Assembly: GCA_035532735.1 (NCBI GenBank)
Contig: DATKQM010000028.1
Span: 1-57,919, forward strand
Reading direction: 5' to 3'
Source: Chersky-840 sp035532735
GTDB taxonomy: Bacteria > Actinomycetota > Acidimicrobiia > Acidimicrobiales > UBA8190
Length of the DNA stretch: 57,919 nt
Shown here: positions 41,951-49,937 of the stretch, piece by piece
Layout: each line of letters starts with the position of its first letter
How positions within the stretch are numbered: the first letter of the stretch is position 1
Program-made: the position numbers and the translations under genes
Notes under the pieces: model-generated
The model's input: only the letters and a program-made list of their open reading frames with translations
Databases searched by the model: none
Told to the model about the DNA's origin: nothing

Positions 41951-44113
41951 GTGACGGCCCGTCGGGGGGTCGGCGACACGGTACGGGCCCAGGTGCTGTC
42001 GCGACTGGGGTTCGCCCTCGACCCCTTCCAGGTTGCCGCCTGCGACGCCCTGGACGAGGGCCGGTCGGTGCTGGTGTCGGCGCCGACGGGCTCGGGCAAG
42101 ACCGTGGTGGCGGACTACGGCGTGGCCCAGGCGCGCGCCCGGGGCCAACGCGCCTTCTACACCACGCCGCTCAAGGCGTTGTCCAACCAGAAGTACTCGG
42201 AGCTCGCCGAGGTGTACGGGGCCGACTCGGTGGGGCTGTTGACCGGCGACGTCTCGCACCGGCCCGACGCGGCGGTGGTCGTGATGACGACCGAGGTCCT
42301 GCGGAACATGCTCTTTGCCCGCTCCCCGCAGCTCGACGGCCTGGGCCTGGTCGTGCTCGACGAGGTGCACTACCTCCAAGACCCCTACCGGGGATCGGTG
42401 TGGGAAGAGGTGATCATCCTCACGGGGCCCGAGGTGGTGTTCGTGTGCCTGTCGGCGACGGTGGCCAACGCCGAGCAATTGGGCGCCTGGCTCACCAGTG
42501 TGCGGGGTCCCACGCAGGTCATCGTCGAGACGCATCGGCCCGTCGAGTTGCGCAACCACGTTGCCACGGCCGAGAAGGGGAGCCGTCGGGTCGAGCTCGT
42601 CCCGTTGCTGCACGACCGCAAGGTCCACCCCAAGGCTCTCGCCCTCGACCAACGGGTGGCGCGGCTGGCCCGACGCCCCGGTGGTGTTCGACACTCTCGC
42701 CTGGTGGGCCCGCGTCGCAGCGAGCTCATCGAGGCGCTCGACGACCAGACGATGTTGCCCGCCATCGTGTTCATCTTCTCGAGAGCCGCCTGCGACGACG
42801 CCGTGGCCCAGTGCCTGTCCGACGGGTTGCACCTCACGAGCCCCGAGGAGCGGTCCGAGATCCGACGGCGCTGCGAGGAGCACACCGAGGGCCTTCCCGA
42901 CGAGGAGCTGCGCGTCCTCGGGTACGGGCCGTGGGCGGCGGGGCTCGAGGCCGGCCTGGGGTCACATCACGCCGGGTTGATTCCTGCCTTTCGAGAAGCG
43001 GTGGAGGACTGTTTCTCGTCGAATCTGTTGCGGGTGGTGTTCGCCACCGAGACGCTGTCGCTCGGCATCAACATGCCGGCGCGCACCGTGGTGATCGAGC
43101 GACTCACGAAGATCCGGGAACACGGGCGCAGCGGGTTGTCGTCAGGGGAGTACGCGCAGATGACGGGTCGGGCCGGCCGGAGGGGGCTCGACTCGGTCGG
43201 CCACGCCGTGGTGGTGTGGTCCCCACAGGTGTCGTTGACAGGACTCGCCGCCCTGGCTACCTCGCCACCGCCCGATCTGCGCTCGTCGTTCCGGGCCACC
43301 TACAACTTGGCCGTGAACCTGGTGCGGCGGTATCAGGTGGACCAGGCGCATTTCATCTTGGACCGGTCCTTCGCGCAGTTTCTCGACAGCGCGCATCATG
43401 ACGCCTTGTCGCGGCGACTCGATCGGGCGCTCGGCCTCCTCGACCACTTCGGGTACGTGGACCGAGCCGCGTGGCGACTGACCGCACGCGGTGCGATCCT
43501 GGCGGGGATCTACCACGAGTGCGACCTCCTCGTGGCCGAAGCGCTCGCGGAGGGGATCTTCGACGGGCTCGACCCCCCTGAGCTCGCCGCGGTGGTCTCC
43601 TCGTGCACGTTCGAGACCCGACCGGGCCGTGGACCGGTGGTGTCGTCGCCGCCGAAGGCGCTGCGCTCCAGACTGCACGCTGTCGTCGACGTTTCGGAGA
43701 ACCTGCGCGACGAGGAACAGTCGGCGCGCCTGGCCCGGACTCGTCTCCCCGACGACGGGTTCGCCGATGTGGCCTGGCGCTGGGCCCGGGGCCAGGGCCT
43801 CGACCGCGTCCTCGAGCGTGCCGAGCTGGCGCCGGGTGATTTCGTGCGGAACGTGAAACAGCTGATCGACTTGTTGCGGCAACTGTCGGTGGTGGGACGG
43901 CCCGACACCAATGCCGCGGCCCGACAGGCCGCGGCATTGCTGCAGCGGGGTGTGGTGGCAGCTTCGGCGGGCCCGGCCCTTCCTGTCGACGACGACCTCG
44001 TGCTCCCGGGGTCCCTCGGGGCCGACGAGGCTTCTGTGGCGATCGATTACGAGTCGTCGGCCCGGGGTGAGGAGGAGCCTCGCGAGGGCCGTCCGGGGTC
44101 TCGGAGCAGGTAA
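41951..44113 (+). CDS. Ski2-like DEAD/DEAH helicase (HelY type)
   Basis: An ATP-dependent RNA helicase. Motifs in order: Q-like DPFQVAACDAL, Walker A SAPTGSGKT, TPLKALSNQKY (Ia), TTEVLRNML, DEVH box LDEVHYLQD, SATVANAEQ (III), FSRAACDDA (IV), GLGSHHAGL, ATETLSLGINMPARTVV and QMTGRAGRRGLD (VI). The C-terminal part contains DSH-like helices. At 720 aa it is shorter than mycobacterial HelY (~906), mainly in the C-terminus. The tatC-helY order is common in actinobacteria. Confidence 0.92.
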   Translation: MTARRGVGDTVRAQVLSRLGFALDPFQVAACDALDEGRSVLVSAPTGSGKTVVADYGVAQARARGQRAFYTTPLKALSNQKYSELAEVYGADSVGLLTGDVSHRPDAAVVVMTTEVLRNMLFARSPQLDGLGLVVLDEVHYLQDPYRGSVWEEVIILTGPEVVFVCLSATVANAEQLGAWLTSVRGPTQVIVETHRPVELRNHVATAEKGSRRVELVPLLHDRKVHPKALALDQRVARLARRPGGVRHSRLVGPRRSELIEALDDQTMLPAIVFIFSRAACDDAVAQCLSDGLHLTSPEERSEIRRRCEEHTEGLPDEELRVLGYGPWAAGLEAGLGSHHAGLIPAFREAVEDCFSSNLLRVVFATETLSLGINMPARTVVIERLTKIREHGRSGLSSGEYAQMTGRAGRRGLDSVGHAVVVWSPQVSLTGLAALATSPPPDLRSSFRATYNLAVNLVRRYQVDQAHFILDRSFAQFLDSAHHDALSRRLDRALGLLDHFGYVDRAAWRLTARGAILAGIYHECDLLVAEALAEGIFDGLDPPELAAVVSSCTFETRPGRGPVVSSPPKALRSRLHAVVDVSENLRDEEQSARLARTRLPDDGFADVAWRWARGQGLDRVLERAELAPGDFVRNVKQLIDLLRQLSVVGRPDTNAAARQAAALLQRGVVAASAGPALPVDDDLVLPGSLGADEASVAIDYESSARGEEEPREGRPGSRSR

Positions 44114-44163
44114 CCGGGGGTCCGCCACCCCGGCTCCACGCCGGTCGTAGTGTTGCCGGGGCC

Positions 44164-45786
44164 ATGTTCCCCTACGCCGAGGAGACGTTCACCGCCGACG
44201 AGACCGAGGTGTTGCGCCGGTACGTCACCAATGTGGAAGGGCCCGTATTTGCCCTGGTGAACCTGCCCGAAGTCGTGAAAGGGGCGTTGTTCGCCCGGTA
44301 CTCACGCTCGGCCAAGAGCCTGCGGCGACTGTTTCTCGACGAGTTCGTGGGTGAGCTCGACGTGACCGGTGACGCCGGCGTCGACGCCACGATGGGACTG
44401 CGGCGCGCTGAAGAGCTCTATGATCGAGTGTTCCTCGAGTACGGCGACGACTCGGTGGCACAGCTCGGTGGTGTGCACCTGGCGTGCGAGCAGGCTTCGA
44501 ACATGCTCACCAAGGTCCTCGAGTGGGGCCGGTTGATGGCGTATCTCGAGCAGTCCACGCGCTACGTGCCCTATGACAGCCGGCTCAGCACCGGTCATTA
44601 CCGCTACCACCGGGATCCCGAGGTGCTCGAGTCTGCGCTCGGGGCCCGGTATGTCGGTGACATGGACCGGATGTTCGACACCTACGGCTCGTCGCTCCCC
44701 GAGCTCCAGGCGTGGCTCTCGAAGCGCTTCCCGCAGGCGGCGGGTGACTCGGACTTCGTGTATCGGCAGTCGATTCGGGCCAAGGCGCTCGACGCCTTGC
44801 GGGGGCTGTTGCCCGCAGCATCGTTGTCGAACGTCGGTGTGTACGGCACCGGACAGTCCTATGAGATGTTGTTGTTGCGCATGCGGGCCCATCCGCTTCC
44901 CGAGGCGCGCCGGTACGCGCAGCTCATGCTCGAGGAGCTGCGCAAGGTCATCCCGTCGTTTCTCCAACGCGTGGACATCCCCGAGCGCGGGGGAGTGTGG
45001 ACCGAGTACCTGGCCGACACCGCGGCCCGGACCGACGAGGTCGTGGCGCGCCTGTGGCCCGACGCCCAGGGCACACCACCCGAACAAGCGTCGAGTGTCG
45101 CCCTCGTGGACTGGGATCCCGAAGGCGAGGAGAAGGTCATCGCGGCCATGTGCTACCCGAGGACGTCGTTGTCGGACCAGGAGGTCCTGCGCCGTGTTCG
45201 GGCCCTCGGTCTCGAGGACCGGCGTTCGATCATGCGGGCATATGTGGGGGACCGGACAAACCGGCGACACCGTCCGGGCCGGGCCTTCGAGCGCAGCGGG
45301 TACCGGTTCGACGTGGTATCGGACTACGGCGCTTTTCGCGATCTGCAACGTCATCGGATGCTCACCATCGAGTGGCAGGATCTCGGCCCCGGGCTCGGGT
45401 ACGAGATGCCCGACACCGTGATCGAGGCGGGGCTCGGCGAGCGCTATGCACGGTCCATGGCGCGCTCGGCCGAGCTCTATGAGGTCATGTCGCGCGTGTG
45501 TCCGACACAAGCGCCCTATGCCGTCGCGCTCGCCTTCCGCATCCGGTATGCGATGCAGATGAATGCCCGGGAGGCCATGCACATGTTGGAGCTGCGTTCA
45601 GGCGAACAGGGCCACCCTGCGTACCGCAGGGTGGCCCAGGACATGCACCGGCTCATCGCCGAGCACGCCGGGCACCGGCTCATTGCCGAGGCCATGACGT
45701 TTGTGGACCATCAACCCTATGACCTCGAGCGACTCGGATCCGAAAAGCGCGCCGAAGCTCGTCGGTCCGCGGCGGTGCCGACTTGA
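44164..45786 (+). CDS. Tandem-domain ThyX-like flavin-dependent thymidylate synthase homologue
   Basis: At 540 aa it is about twice normal ThyX (~220-250 aa). The N-terminal half has ALFARYSRSAKSLRRLFLDEF and EYGDDSVAQLGGVHLACEQASNMLTKVLEWGRLMAYLEQSTRYV; the C-terminal half repeats the fold with RDLQRHRMLTIEWQD and RIRYAMQMNAREAMHMLELR. The classical RHR-x7-S motif is present only as RHRMLTIEWQ, with Thr where Ser is usual. It may be a flavin enzyme with altered activity; dTMP synthesis is not certain. ATG 44164 is 10 nt after TAGTGT. Confidence 0.85.
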   Translation: MFPYAEETFTADETEVLRRYVTNVEGPVFALVNLPEVVKGALFARYSRSAKSLRRLFLDEFVGELDVTGDAGVDATMGLRRAEELYDRVFLEYGDDSVAQLGGVHLACEQASNMLTKVLEWGRLMAYLEQSTRYVPYDSRLSTGHYRYHRDPEVLESALGARYVGDMDRMFDTYGSSLPELQAWLSKRFPQAAGDSDFVYRQSIRAKALDALRGLLPAASLSNVGVYGTGQSYEMLLLRMRAHPLPEARRYAQLMLEELRKVIPSFLQRVDIPERGGVWTEYLADTAARTDEVVARLWPDAQGTPPEQASSVALVDWDPEGEEKVIAAMCYPRTSLSDQEVLRRVRALGLEDRRSIMRAYVGDRTNRRHRPGRAFERSGYRFDVVSDYGAFRDLQRHRMLTIEWQDLGPGLGYEMPDTVIEAGLGERYARSMARSAELYEVMSRVCPTQAPYAVALAFRIRYAMQMNAREAMHMLELRSGEQGHPAYRRVAQDMHRLIAEHAGHRLIAEAMTFVDHQPYDLERLGSEKRAEARRSAAVPT

Positions 45787-45819
45787 CCCTCCCGATCGCG
45801 CCGGGCCGGGTTCGTGGTG

Positions 45820-45840
45820 CGACGAGAAAAGACCTCGTTG
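45820..45840 (+). terminator. Hairpin after thyX-like gene
   Basis: A 7-bp stem (CGACGAG / CTCGTTG, one G-U) with loop AAAAGAC, followed by TCTTG, 33 bp after the stop. Probable terminator; weak U tract. Confidence 0.4.
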
Positions 45841-45892
45841 TCTTGACCAGGGGGGATGTGCAAAGTTCCTGGTGGGCTCGTACGACACTCGC

Positions 45893-45922
45893 TTGAGTCC
45901 TCGCGATGGAGCGGCCTATTGT
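45893..45922 (+). promoter_or_regulatory. Promoter for leader RNA / DUF4193 gene
   Basis: TTGAGT (45893-45898), 18-bp spacer, TATTGT (45917-45922). The start of transcription would be near 45929, giving a ~290-nt leader before the next gene or a separate small RNA. Confidence 0.5.
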
Positions 45923-46220
45923 GCGCCCCAGTCCCAGACGCCCCTACAGCTGCTCCACCGGTTCTCCCGGCTGAGCGGGTGGCGAGGGGGGGATTACTGT
46001 GAGAGGCGGAGGGTGTCCCGGGGGACCGAGTAGAGAACGTCCCCACCATGACCCCGGCGGGTGTCGCCGGTCTGGTGGAGATGGCACCAAAGGTCCCCGG
46101 GCCCTGCCGCCCGTGACGTCTGCGTGACACCACGATCTCCCGTTGACCCCGTCGCGGTGATCGGAATGACGCATCGGAGCCGATATGCTCCCGCGGCGTC
46201 CGACGACCTAAAGGGCAGAA

Positions 46221-46703
46221 GTGGCCGACGACCTGGATGATGTGTCAGAACCCGAGGAGCTCGATACCGAGGACCTCGAAGACCTCGCGGACGAGGAAAT
46301 GCTCGAAGAGGTCCTCGACGAGGAGGATCTGGAGGTCGCCCTCGTCGACGACGACGACGATGACGTCGTCGTCGACATCGACGCCGCGGACGAGGACGTG
46401 CCCGACGTGGTGGTCGTTCCCGTGGCGGCGGTCACCACGGCCGAAGAGGGGGACGAGGAAGAAGAAGAGGTCGACGACGAGGACGTCGAGGCCAGCCTGG
46501 ACGAGATCCTGAAGGAGCGTCTGGTCGTCGAGGAAGAGGAGACCGAGGACGAAGAGGTCGTCGAGCCAGATGACCGGTCCGAGGGCTCGGAGCGGGTCCT
46601 CCCCAAACAACCCGACGAGTTCGTGTGCAGCTCCTGCTTCTTGGTTAAGCACTCCAGCCAGCTCGCCGATCCCGAAAAGGGGCTGTGCCGGGACTGCGTG
46701 TGA
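46221..46703 (+). CDS. DUF4193-family acidic protein with zinc-ribbon-like end
   Basis: A 160-aa protein. The first ~120 residues are extremely Asp/Glu-rich (DDLDDVSEPEELDTEDLEDL...). The C-terminus, PKQPDEFVCSSCFLVKHSSQLADPEKGLCRDC, has two CxxC pairs like a zinc ribbon and matches the actinobacterial DUF4193 signature. Function unknown; such acidic Zn proteins may bind RNA polymerase or ribosomes, but that is speculation. AAAGGG lies 6 nt before GTG 46221. The GC-rich, highly repetitive acidic coding creates long spurious frames on the other strand. Confidence 0.85.
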   Translation: MADDLDDVSEPEELDTEDLEDLADEEMLEEVLDEEDLEVALVDDDDDDVVVDIDAADEDVPDVVVVPVAAVTTAEEGDEEEEEVDDEDVEASLDEILKERLVVEEEETEDEEVVEPDDRSEGSERVLPKQPDEFVCSSCFLVKHSSQLADPEKGLCRDCV

Positions 46704-46743
46704 GAGCCTTCGTCATGTCATCGCACCAAGAGGAGGGCGGCAG

Positions 46744-47451
46744 GTGACCGACAACAAGTCTCCCGGAGACCGGTTGCTCGAGCTCGTGGTCTTCGGGCCG
46801 ACGGGACTGGCGGTGACCCTCGTCGAGGAGTTTCCCAAGTTCGTCGAGAAGGGTCGGCACCGCGTCGAGGGTCAGGTGCACACGGCCCGACTCGTGGGAC
46901 AATTCGCCTTCCAGATGGGTCGGCGCCAGCTCGAGCAGTCGCTCGGGCACCTCGGTGGGAGCCCCGACCACGACACTCGGGTCCACGACACTCGGGACCA
47001 CGACACTCGGGACCGCGACACACCGCACGCCGGGGTGAGCGCCGACCCTGCCACTACGGGCCGCGTGTCCGACGACCTGACGACCGAGGACAAGGTTCAC
47101 GAGGTGGTCGAGGACTCCGGCGCCGCCGTCGCCGATGCGCGGCCTGGGGTGACGTCTGGCGGTGCGGGCCCGGCTCCGGCGGGTGGGGGAGCGGCCGACG
47201 GGCCCCCGACGCCGTGGCGACCGTCGGTGTGGCTCGGCAGTGGGGGACCCAACGGCTCGGGTTCACCGCCGTCGCTCGCCATTCCCGGCTATGACAGCTT
47301 GTCGGCGTCACAGGTGGTCCAACGCCTCGAAGGGCTCTCACCGGCCGAGCTAGAGGAGGTGCGCGCCCACGAGGCCGCCCACAGGCAGCGGCGCACGATT
47401 CTCCACCGGGTGGAGCAGCTGCTCACCGGCGGGGACGTCCCTACGCCGTAG
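46744..47451 (+). CDS. Hypothetical protein with conserved C-terminal helical motif
   Basis: A 235-aa protein starting at GTG 46744 with AGGAGG 7 nt upstream. The N-terminal ~70 residues (RLLELVVFGPTGLAVTLVEEFPKFVEKGRHRV) look amphipathic and possibly membrane-associated. The middle is low complexity with a 15-bp repeat (HDTR-x). The C-terminus, IPGYDSLSASQVVQRLEGLSPAELEEVRAHEAAHRQRRTILHRVEQLL, is a conserved actinobacterial helical motif seen in several unrelated proteins. Some proteins with this tail are called lipid-droplet-associated; I cannot confirm that here. Confidence 0.65.
   Translation: MTDNKSPGDRLLELVVFGPTGLAVTLVEEFPKFVEKGRHRVEGQVHTARLVGQFAFQMGRRQLEQSLGHLGGSPDHDTRVHDTRDHDTRDRDTPHAGVSADPATTGRVSDDLTTEDKVHEVVEDSGAAVADARPGVTSGGAGPAPAGGGAADGPPTPWRPSVWLGSGGPNGSGSPPSLAIPGYDSLSASQVVQRLEGLSPAELEEVRAHEAAHRQRRTILHRVEQLLTGGDVPTP
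46966..47025 (+). repeat. 15-bp minisatellite, four units
   Basis: Units G(A/T)CCACGACACTCGG at 46966, 46981 and 46996 and a diverged one at 47011 encode HDTR repeats. In frame. Confidence 0.88.
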
Positions 47452-47480
47452 CGGACCGCGGAACGGAACGGGGCGGCCCG

Positions 47481-47957
47481 GTGGAGGGCACCCGGCTGGC
47501 ACGACGCGAAGACGCGAATCGCTGTGGCGATCTCTGTCGTGGAGCCCTGGCCGAGATCCAAGACGCGCGCGGGGGCCCTCTGTTCGCTCGCCGTGAGACC
47601 GGTTTGATCGCCAAGGCTCTGCTGCGACCCGGAGGGCTCGACCGGTTGCTGGCCGATCCCCGACGCCGGACGCTTTTGGGGACCGTCGATGAGTCGGTGG
47701 TGGGGATGGTGATGGGCAGGCTCGACGAGGTAGGGGAGACGAGGCTCGGGGTCGTCGACGCGCTCTACGTCGAGGAGGGGGCCCGGGGCGTCGGCGTCGG
47801 TGGGGCGCTGCTCGACGGCTTGGTGACGTGGTTCACCGCCTCGGGGTGTCGGGGCATCGACATCTGCGCACTGCCGGGCGACCGCGCCACCAAGAACCTT
47901 CTCGAGGCGTCGGGTTTCAAGGCGCGTCTCATCACCTTGCACCGCACCCTGGGCTGA
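47481..47957 (+). CDS. GNAT-family N-acetyltransferase
   Basis: A 158-aa acetyl-CoA-dependent transferase. The acetyl-CoA-binding motif A is VVDALYVEEGARGVGVGGALLDGLVTW, followed by CALPGDRATKNLLEASGFKARLITLHRTL, the motif-B region. Substrate unknown. GTG 47481, no strong ribosome-binding site. A Nudix gene begins 5 bp after its stop. Confidence 0.85.
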   Translation: MEGTRLARREDANRCGDLCRGALAEIQDARGGPLFARRETGLIAKALLRPGGLDRLLADPRRRTLLGTVDESVVGMVMGRLDEVGETRLGVVDALYVEEGARGVGVGGALLDGLVTWFTASGCRGIDICALPGDRATKNLLEASGFKARLITLHRTLG

Positions 47958-47962
47958 CCAGC

Positions 47963-48379
47963 TTGGACAGGGCCACAGCACCGGCGTCTCCCGTGTTGGC
48001 CGTGGGCGGCGTGGCTGTCCATCACGGTGCGTTGCTGCTCGTCCGACGCGCCACCGACCCGCAAGCGGGGAGGTGGACGGTCCCCGGAGGCCACGTCGAG
48101 CCCGGTGAGGACCTGGCCCGAGCTGTGGAGCGTGAGACGCGTGAGGAGACCGGCCTCGAGGTGCGCTGCGGGGCCTTGCTCGGATACGCCGAGCGCACGG
48201 GCCCGGGATATCACTTCGTCATCTTGGACTTCACCGTCACGGTGCCCGACCCATGTCCTGATCCGGTGGCGGGCAGCGATGCGGCCGCGGTGGCCTGGGT
48301 CCCCCTGGGTGACGTTGCCACCGTGTCGCTGGTGGAAGGCTTGGAGGAGTTCCTCCGGACCCACGCCGTGATCGCCTGA
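47963..48379 (+). CDS. Nudix hydrolase
   Basis: A 138-aa protein with the full Nudix box GGHVEPGEDLARAVERETREETGLEV (Gx5Ex7REUxEExGU). Such enzymes cleave nucleoside diphosphates linked to another moiety; the substrate is unknown. TTG 47963 is taken as start; GTG 47993 is an alternative that removes 10 residues. Probably cotranscribed with the acetyltransferase. Confidence 0.88.
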   Translation: MDRATAPASPVLAVGGVAVHHGALLLVRRATDPQAGRWTVPGGHVEPGEDLARAVERETREETGLEVRCGALLGYAERTGPGYHFVILDFTVTVPDPCPDPVAGSDAAAVAWVPLGDVATVSLVEGLEEFLRTHAVIA

Positions 48380-48410
48380 GCGCTCACGGGTCAAACGAGG
48401 CGGTGCCGGG

Positions 48411-49742
48411 TCAGGCTCCCCGAGCGCCAGAGGGGCTGGGCCGTCGTGGGCCCGGCGGTGGGGGGATGGGGAGGCCGAGCAGACGGGCCAGTTCGGGAAC
48501 CTGTCCCGCAGCACGACGAACCGAGGAGCGAAGCTCTTCCCCGGCCGGGTCGGGGAGTCCGACGGGCTTCACAGTCCTGCGGACGGGCGAGTCGATCACG
48601 GCGTCGAGAAGGGACTTCCACTCGTCCTCGGCCACATCGGCGGACATGGCACTGCTCGCTGCCTCGGCCAGGCGGACGGCCATGTCGGCGGGTACGCGCG
48701 CTGCGGGCTCGGGTGGTCTCGCCGAGACTCGGAGCGCGTCGGCGACCCTGCCGGTGTCGAGGGCGGCGACGATGCGGGCCAACCACCCGTCGCGTAGCGC
48801 CGTGACCCGGGTCTGCAACGCGTCGCGCAGCTTGGTCATCATCTCGCGACCCTCGTCGTCGAGGCTCACGGTGGAGGCGGAGGCCACTACAGAACGGACC
48901 TCACGGAGGGGAGCTTCCTTACCGGCGTTGCGTGCTGCCACGGCGCGGTCCTTCCATCCCGCCAGGGTCATCCGGGGCAGGAGCTCCTCGGCCATGGTCA
49001 GCAGGGGATCGGGGGACACCTCGGCGCGCCCCTCGGACCGAGCGCGGGCATTCTGTTCGTCGATGGCGTTGCGAACGGCGGGGATGCCACCGCGCAACAG
49101 CTGTTCGGCCACCGGAAGCTGCTCGGGCCGGAGCTCGGCGAGCGCCGCGTTGCGATAGGTCGACACCGTCTGGAGACGACGGGGGCGTTCGGACCGGTCG
49201 GGTCGGACCGAGCGCGGTCCTGAGGCGTCACGCCCGGAGCGCTCGGGTCGATCGCCGGGTGTGGCCCGGTCGGGTCGCGCCGGGCGCGCCTCTCGGGTGG
49301 GGCGACCGTCGCGTCCGGGCCGCGCCGCGCGCGAGGGGTCTCGGCCCTCTCCCGGCGACGCACCGTTGCGCCGTGGGGGTGCGCCGCGGGCCGAGCCAGC
49401 GCGCCGGGGCCGCTCCCCGCGACCGTCCTCGTCGCGTCGGCGCCCACCTGGGGCGAGGACCACCGACACCCCGCCGGGGGCGCTGTCGCGTCCCGATCCG
49501 ATGATCTCGATCCGGGCCACCTTCTCGGTGCGGGGATCGTCCTTCGGGGCCAGGACCGACGTGACGACGATGCCGTCGAGATCGAATTCCGCGTCGGCAC
49601 GCAGGACGTCGCCCACCTTGGCGCCGTCGGGGAGGATGGTGCCCTCGAGCGAGCCGCGGGGCTGGCGGGCTCCTGGGGCGCGCCAGGTCCACGTGCCGTC
49701 GTCGCGGCTGCTGGTCAGTTCGATGTCGATTCTTCGAGTCAT
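48411..49742 (-). CDS. Large hypothetical protein with Arg-rich central linker
   Basis: A 443-aa protein, not recognised. Residues 1-85 (MTRRIDIELTSSRDDGTWTWRAPG...) form a beta-rich module with an S1/OB-like LEGTILPDGAKVGDVLRADAEF pattern. Residues ~90-195 are a disordered Arg/Gly/Asp linker (GRGERPRRAGSARG..., RPARPDR). Residues ~200-443 are helical. The basic linker suggests nucleic-acid binding. ATG 49742 is supported by the end of protein-like composition upstream. Convergent with the Nudix gene. Confidence 0.6.
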   Translation of the reverse strand: MTRRIDIELTSSRDDGTWTWRAPGARQPRGSLEGTILPDGAKVGDVLRADAEFDLDGIVVTSVLAPKDDPRTEKVARIEIIGSGRDSAPGGVSVVLAPGGRRRDEDGRGERPRRAGSARGAPPRRNGASPGEGRDPSRAARPGRDGRPTREARPARPDRATPGDRPERSGRDASGPRSVRPDRSERPRRLQTVSTYRNAALAELRPEQLPVAEQLLRGGIPAVRNAIDEQNARARSEGRAEVSPDPLLTMAEELLPRMTLAGWKDRAVAARNAGKEAPLREVRSVVASASTVSLDDEGREMMTKLRDALQTRVTALRDGWLARIVAALDTGRVADALRVSARPPEPAARVPADMAVRLAEAASSAMSADVAEDEWKSLLDAVIDSPVRRTVKPVGLPDPAGEELRSSVRRAAGQVPELARLLGLPIPPPPGPRRPSPSGARGA

Positions 49743-49937
49743 GAGGTCGGACCACGCTACCGTCGGCACCGACACGACGAGAACACGTCGTGCATCCCGA
49801 CCCGATGCCGGTAGCCAGCCATTCTGTGGAGGTTCTGAGAATACGGGCCAAACGCGCCCCGGGGCCACGGTCGTTCTCTAATCTGACAGGCGTCGGGAGC
49901 CCGTCGGTGGTTCTCCGATGGAAGAGGAGTACGAGCG

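Larger units (their letters stand above)
45787..46220. other. 434-bp intergenic region with promoter and folded leader
   Basis: No coding frame here has start signals or codon bias matching real genes. It holds a terminator-like hairpin after thyX-like (45820-45840), a good promoter (45893-45922), and downstream of it a GC-rich region with several inverted repeats, for example CCACC...GGTGG around 45955-45985 and CCGGC...GCCGG near 46049-46065, before the DUF4193 gene. It matches no riboswitch class I know. Confidence 0.5.

Noticed and set aside
45701..46174. Coding frames or a tRNA in the thyX-DUF4193 gap
   Set aside because: Frames overlap the promoter and hairpins and lack starts; no cloverleaf or T-loop consensus was found.
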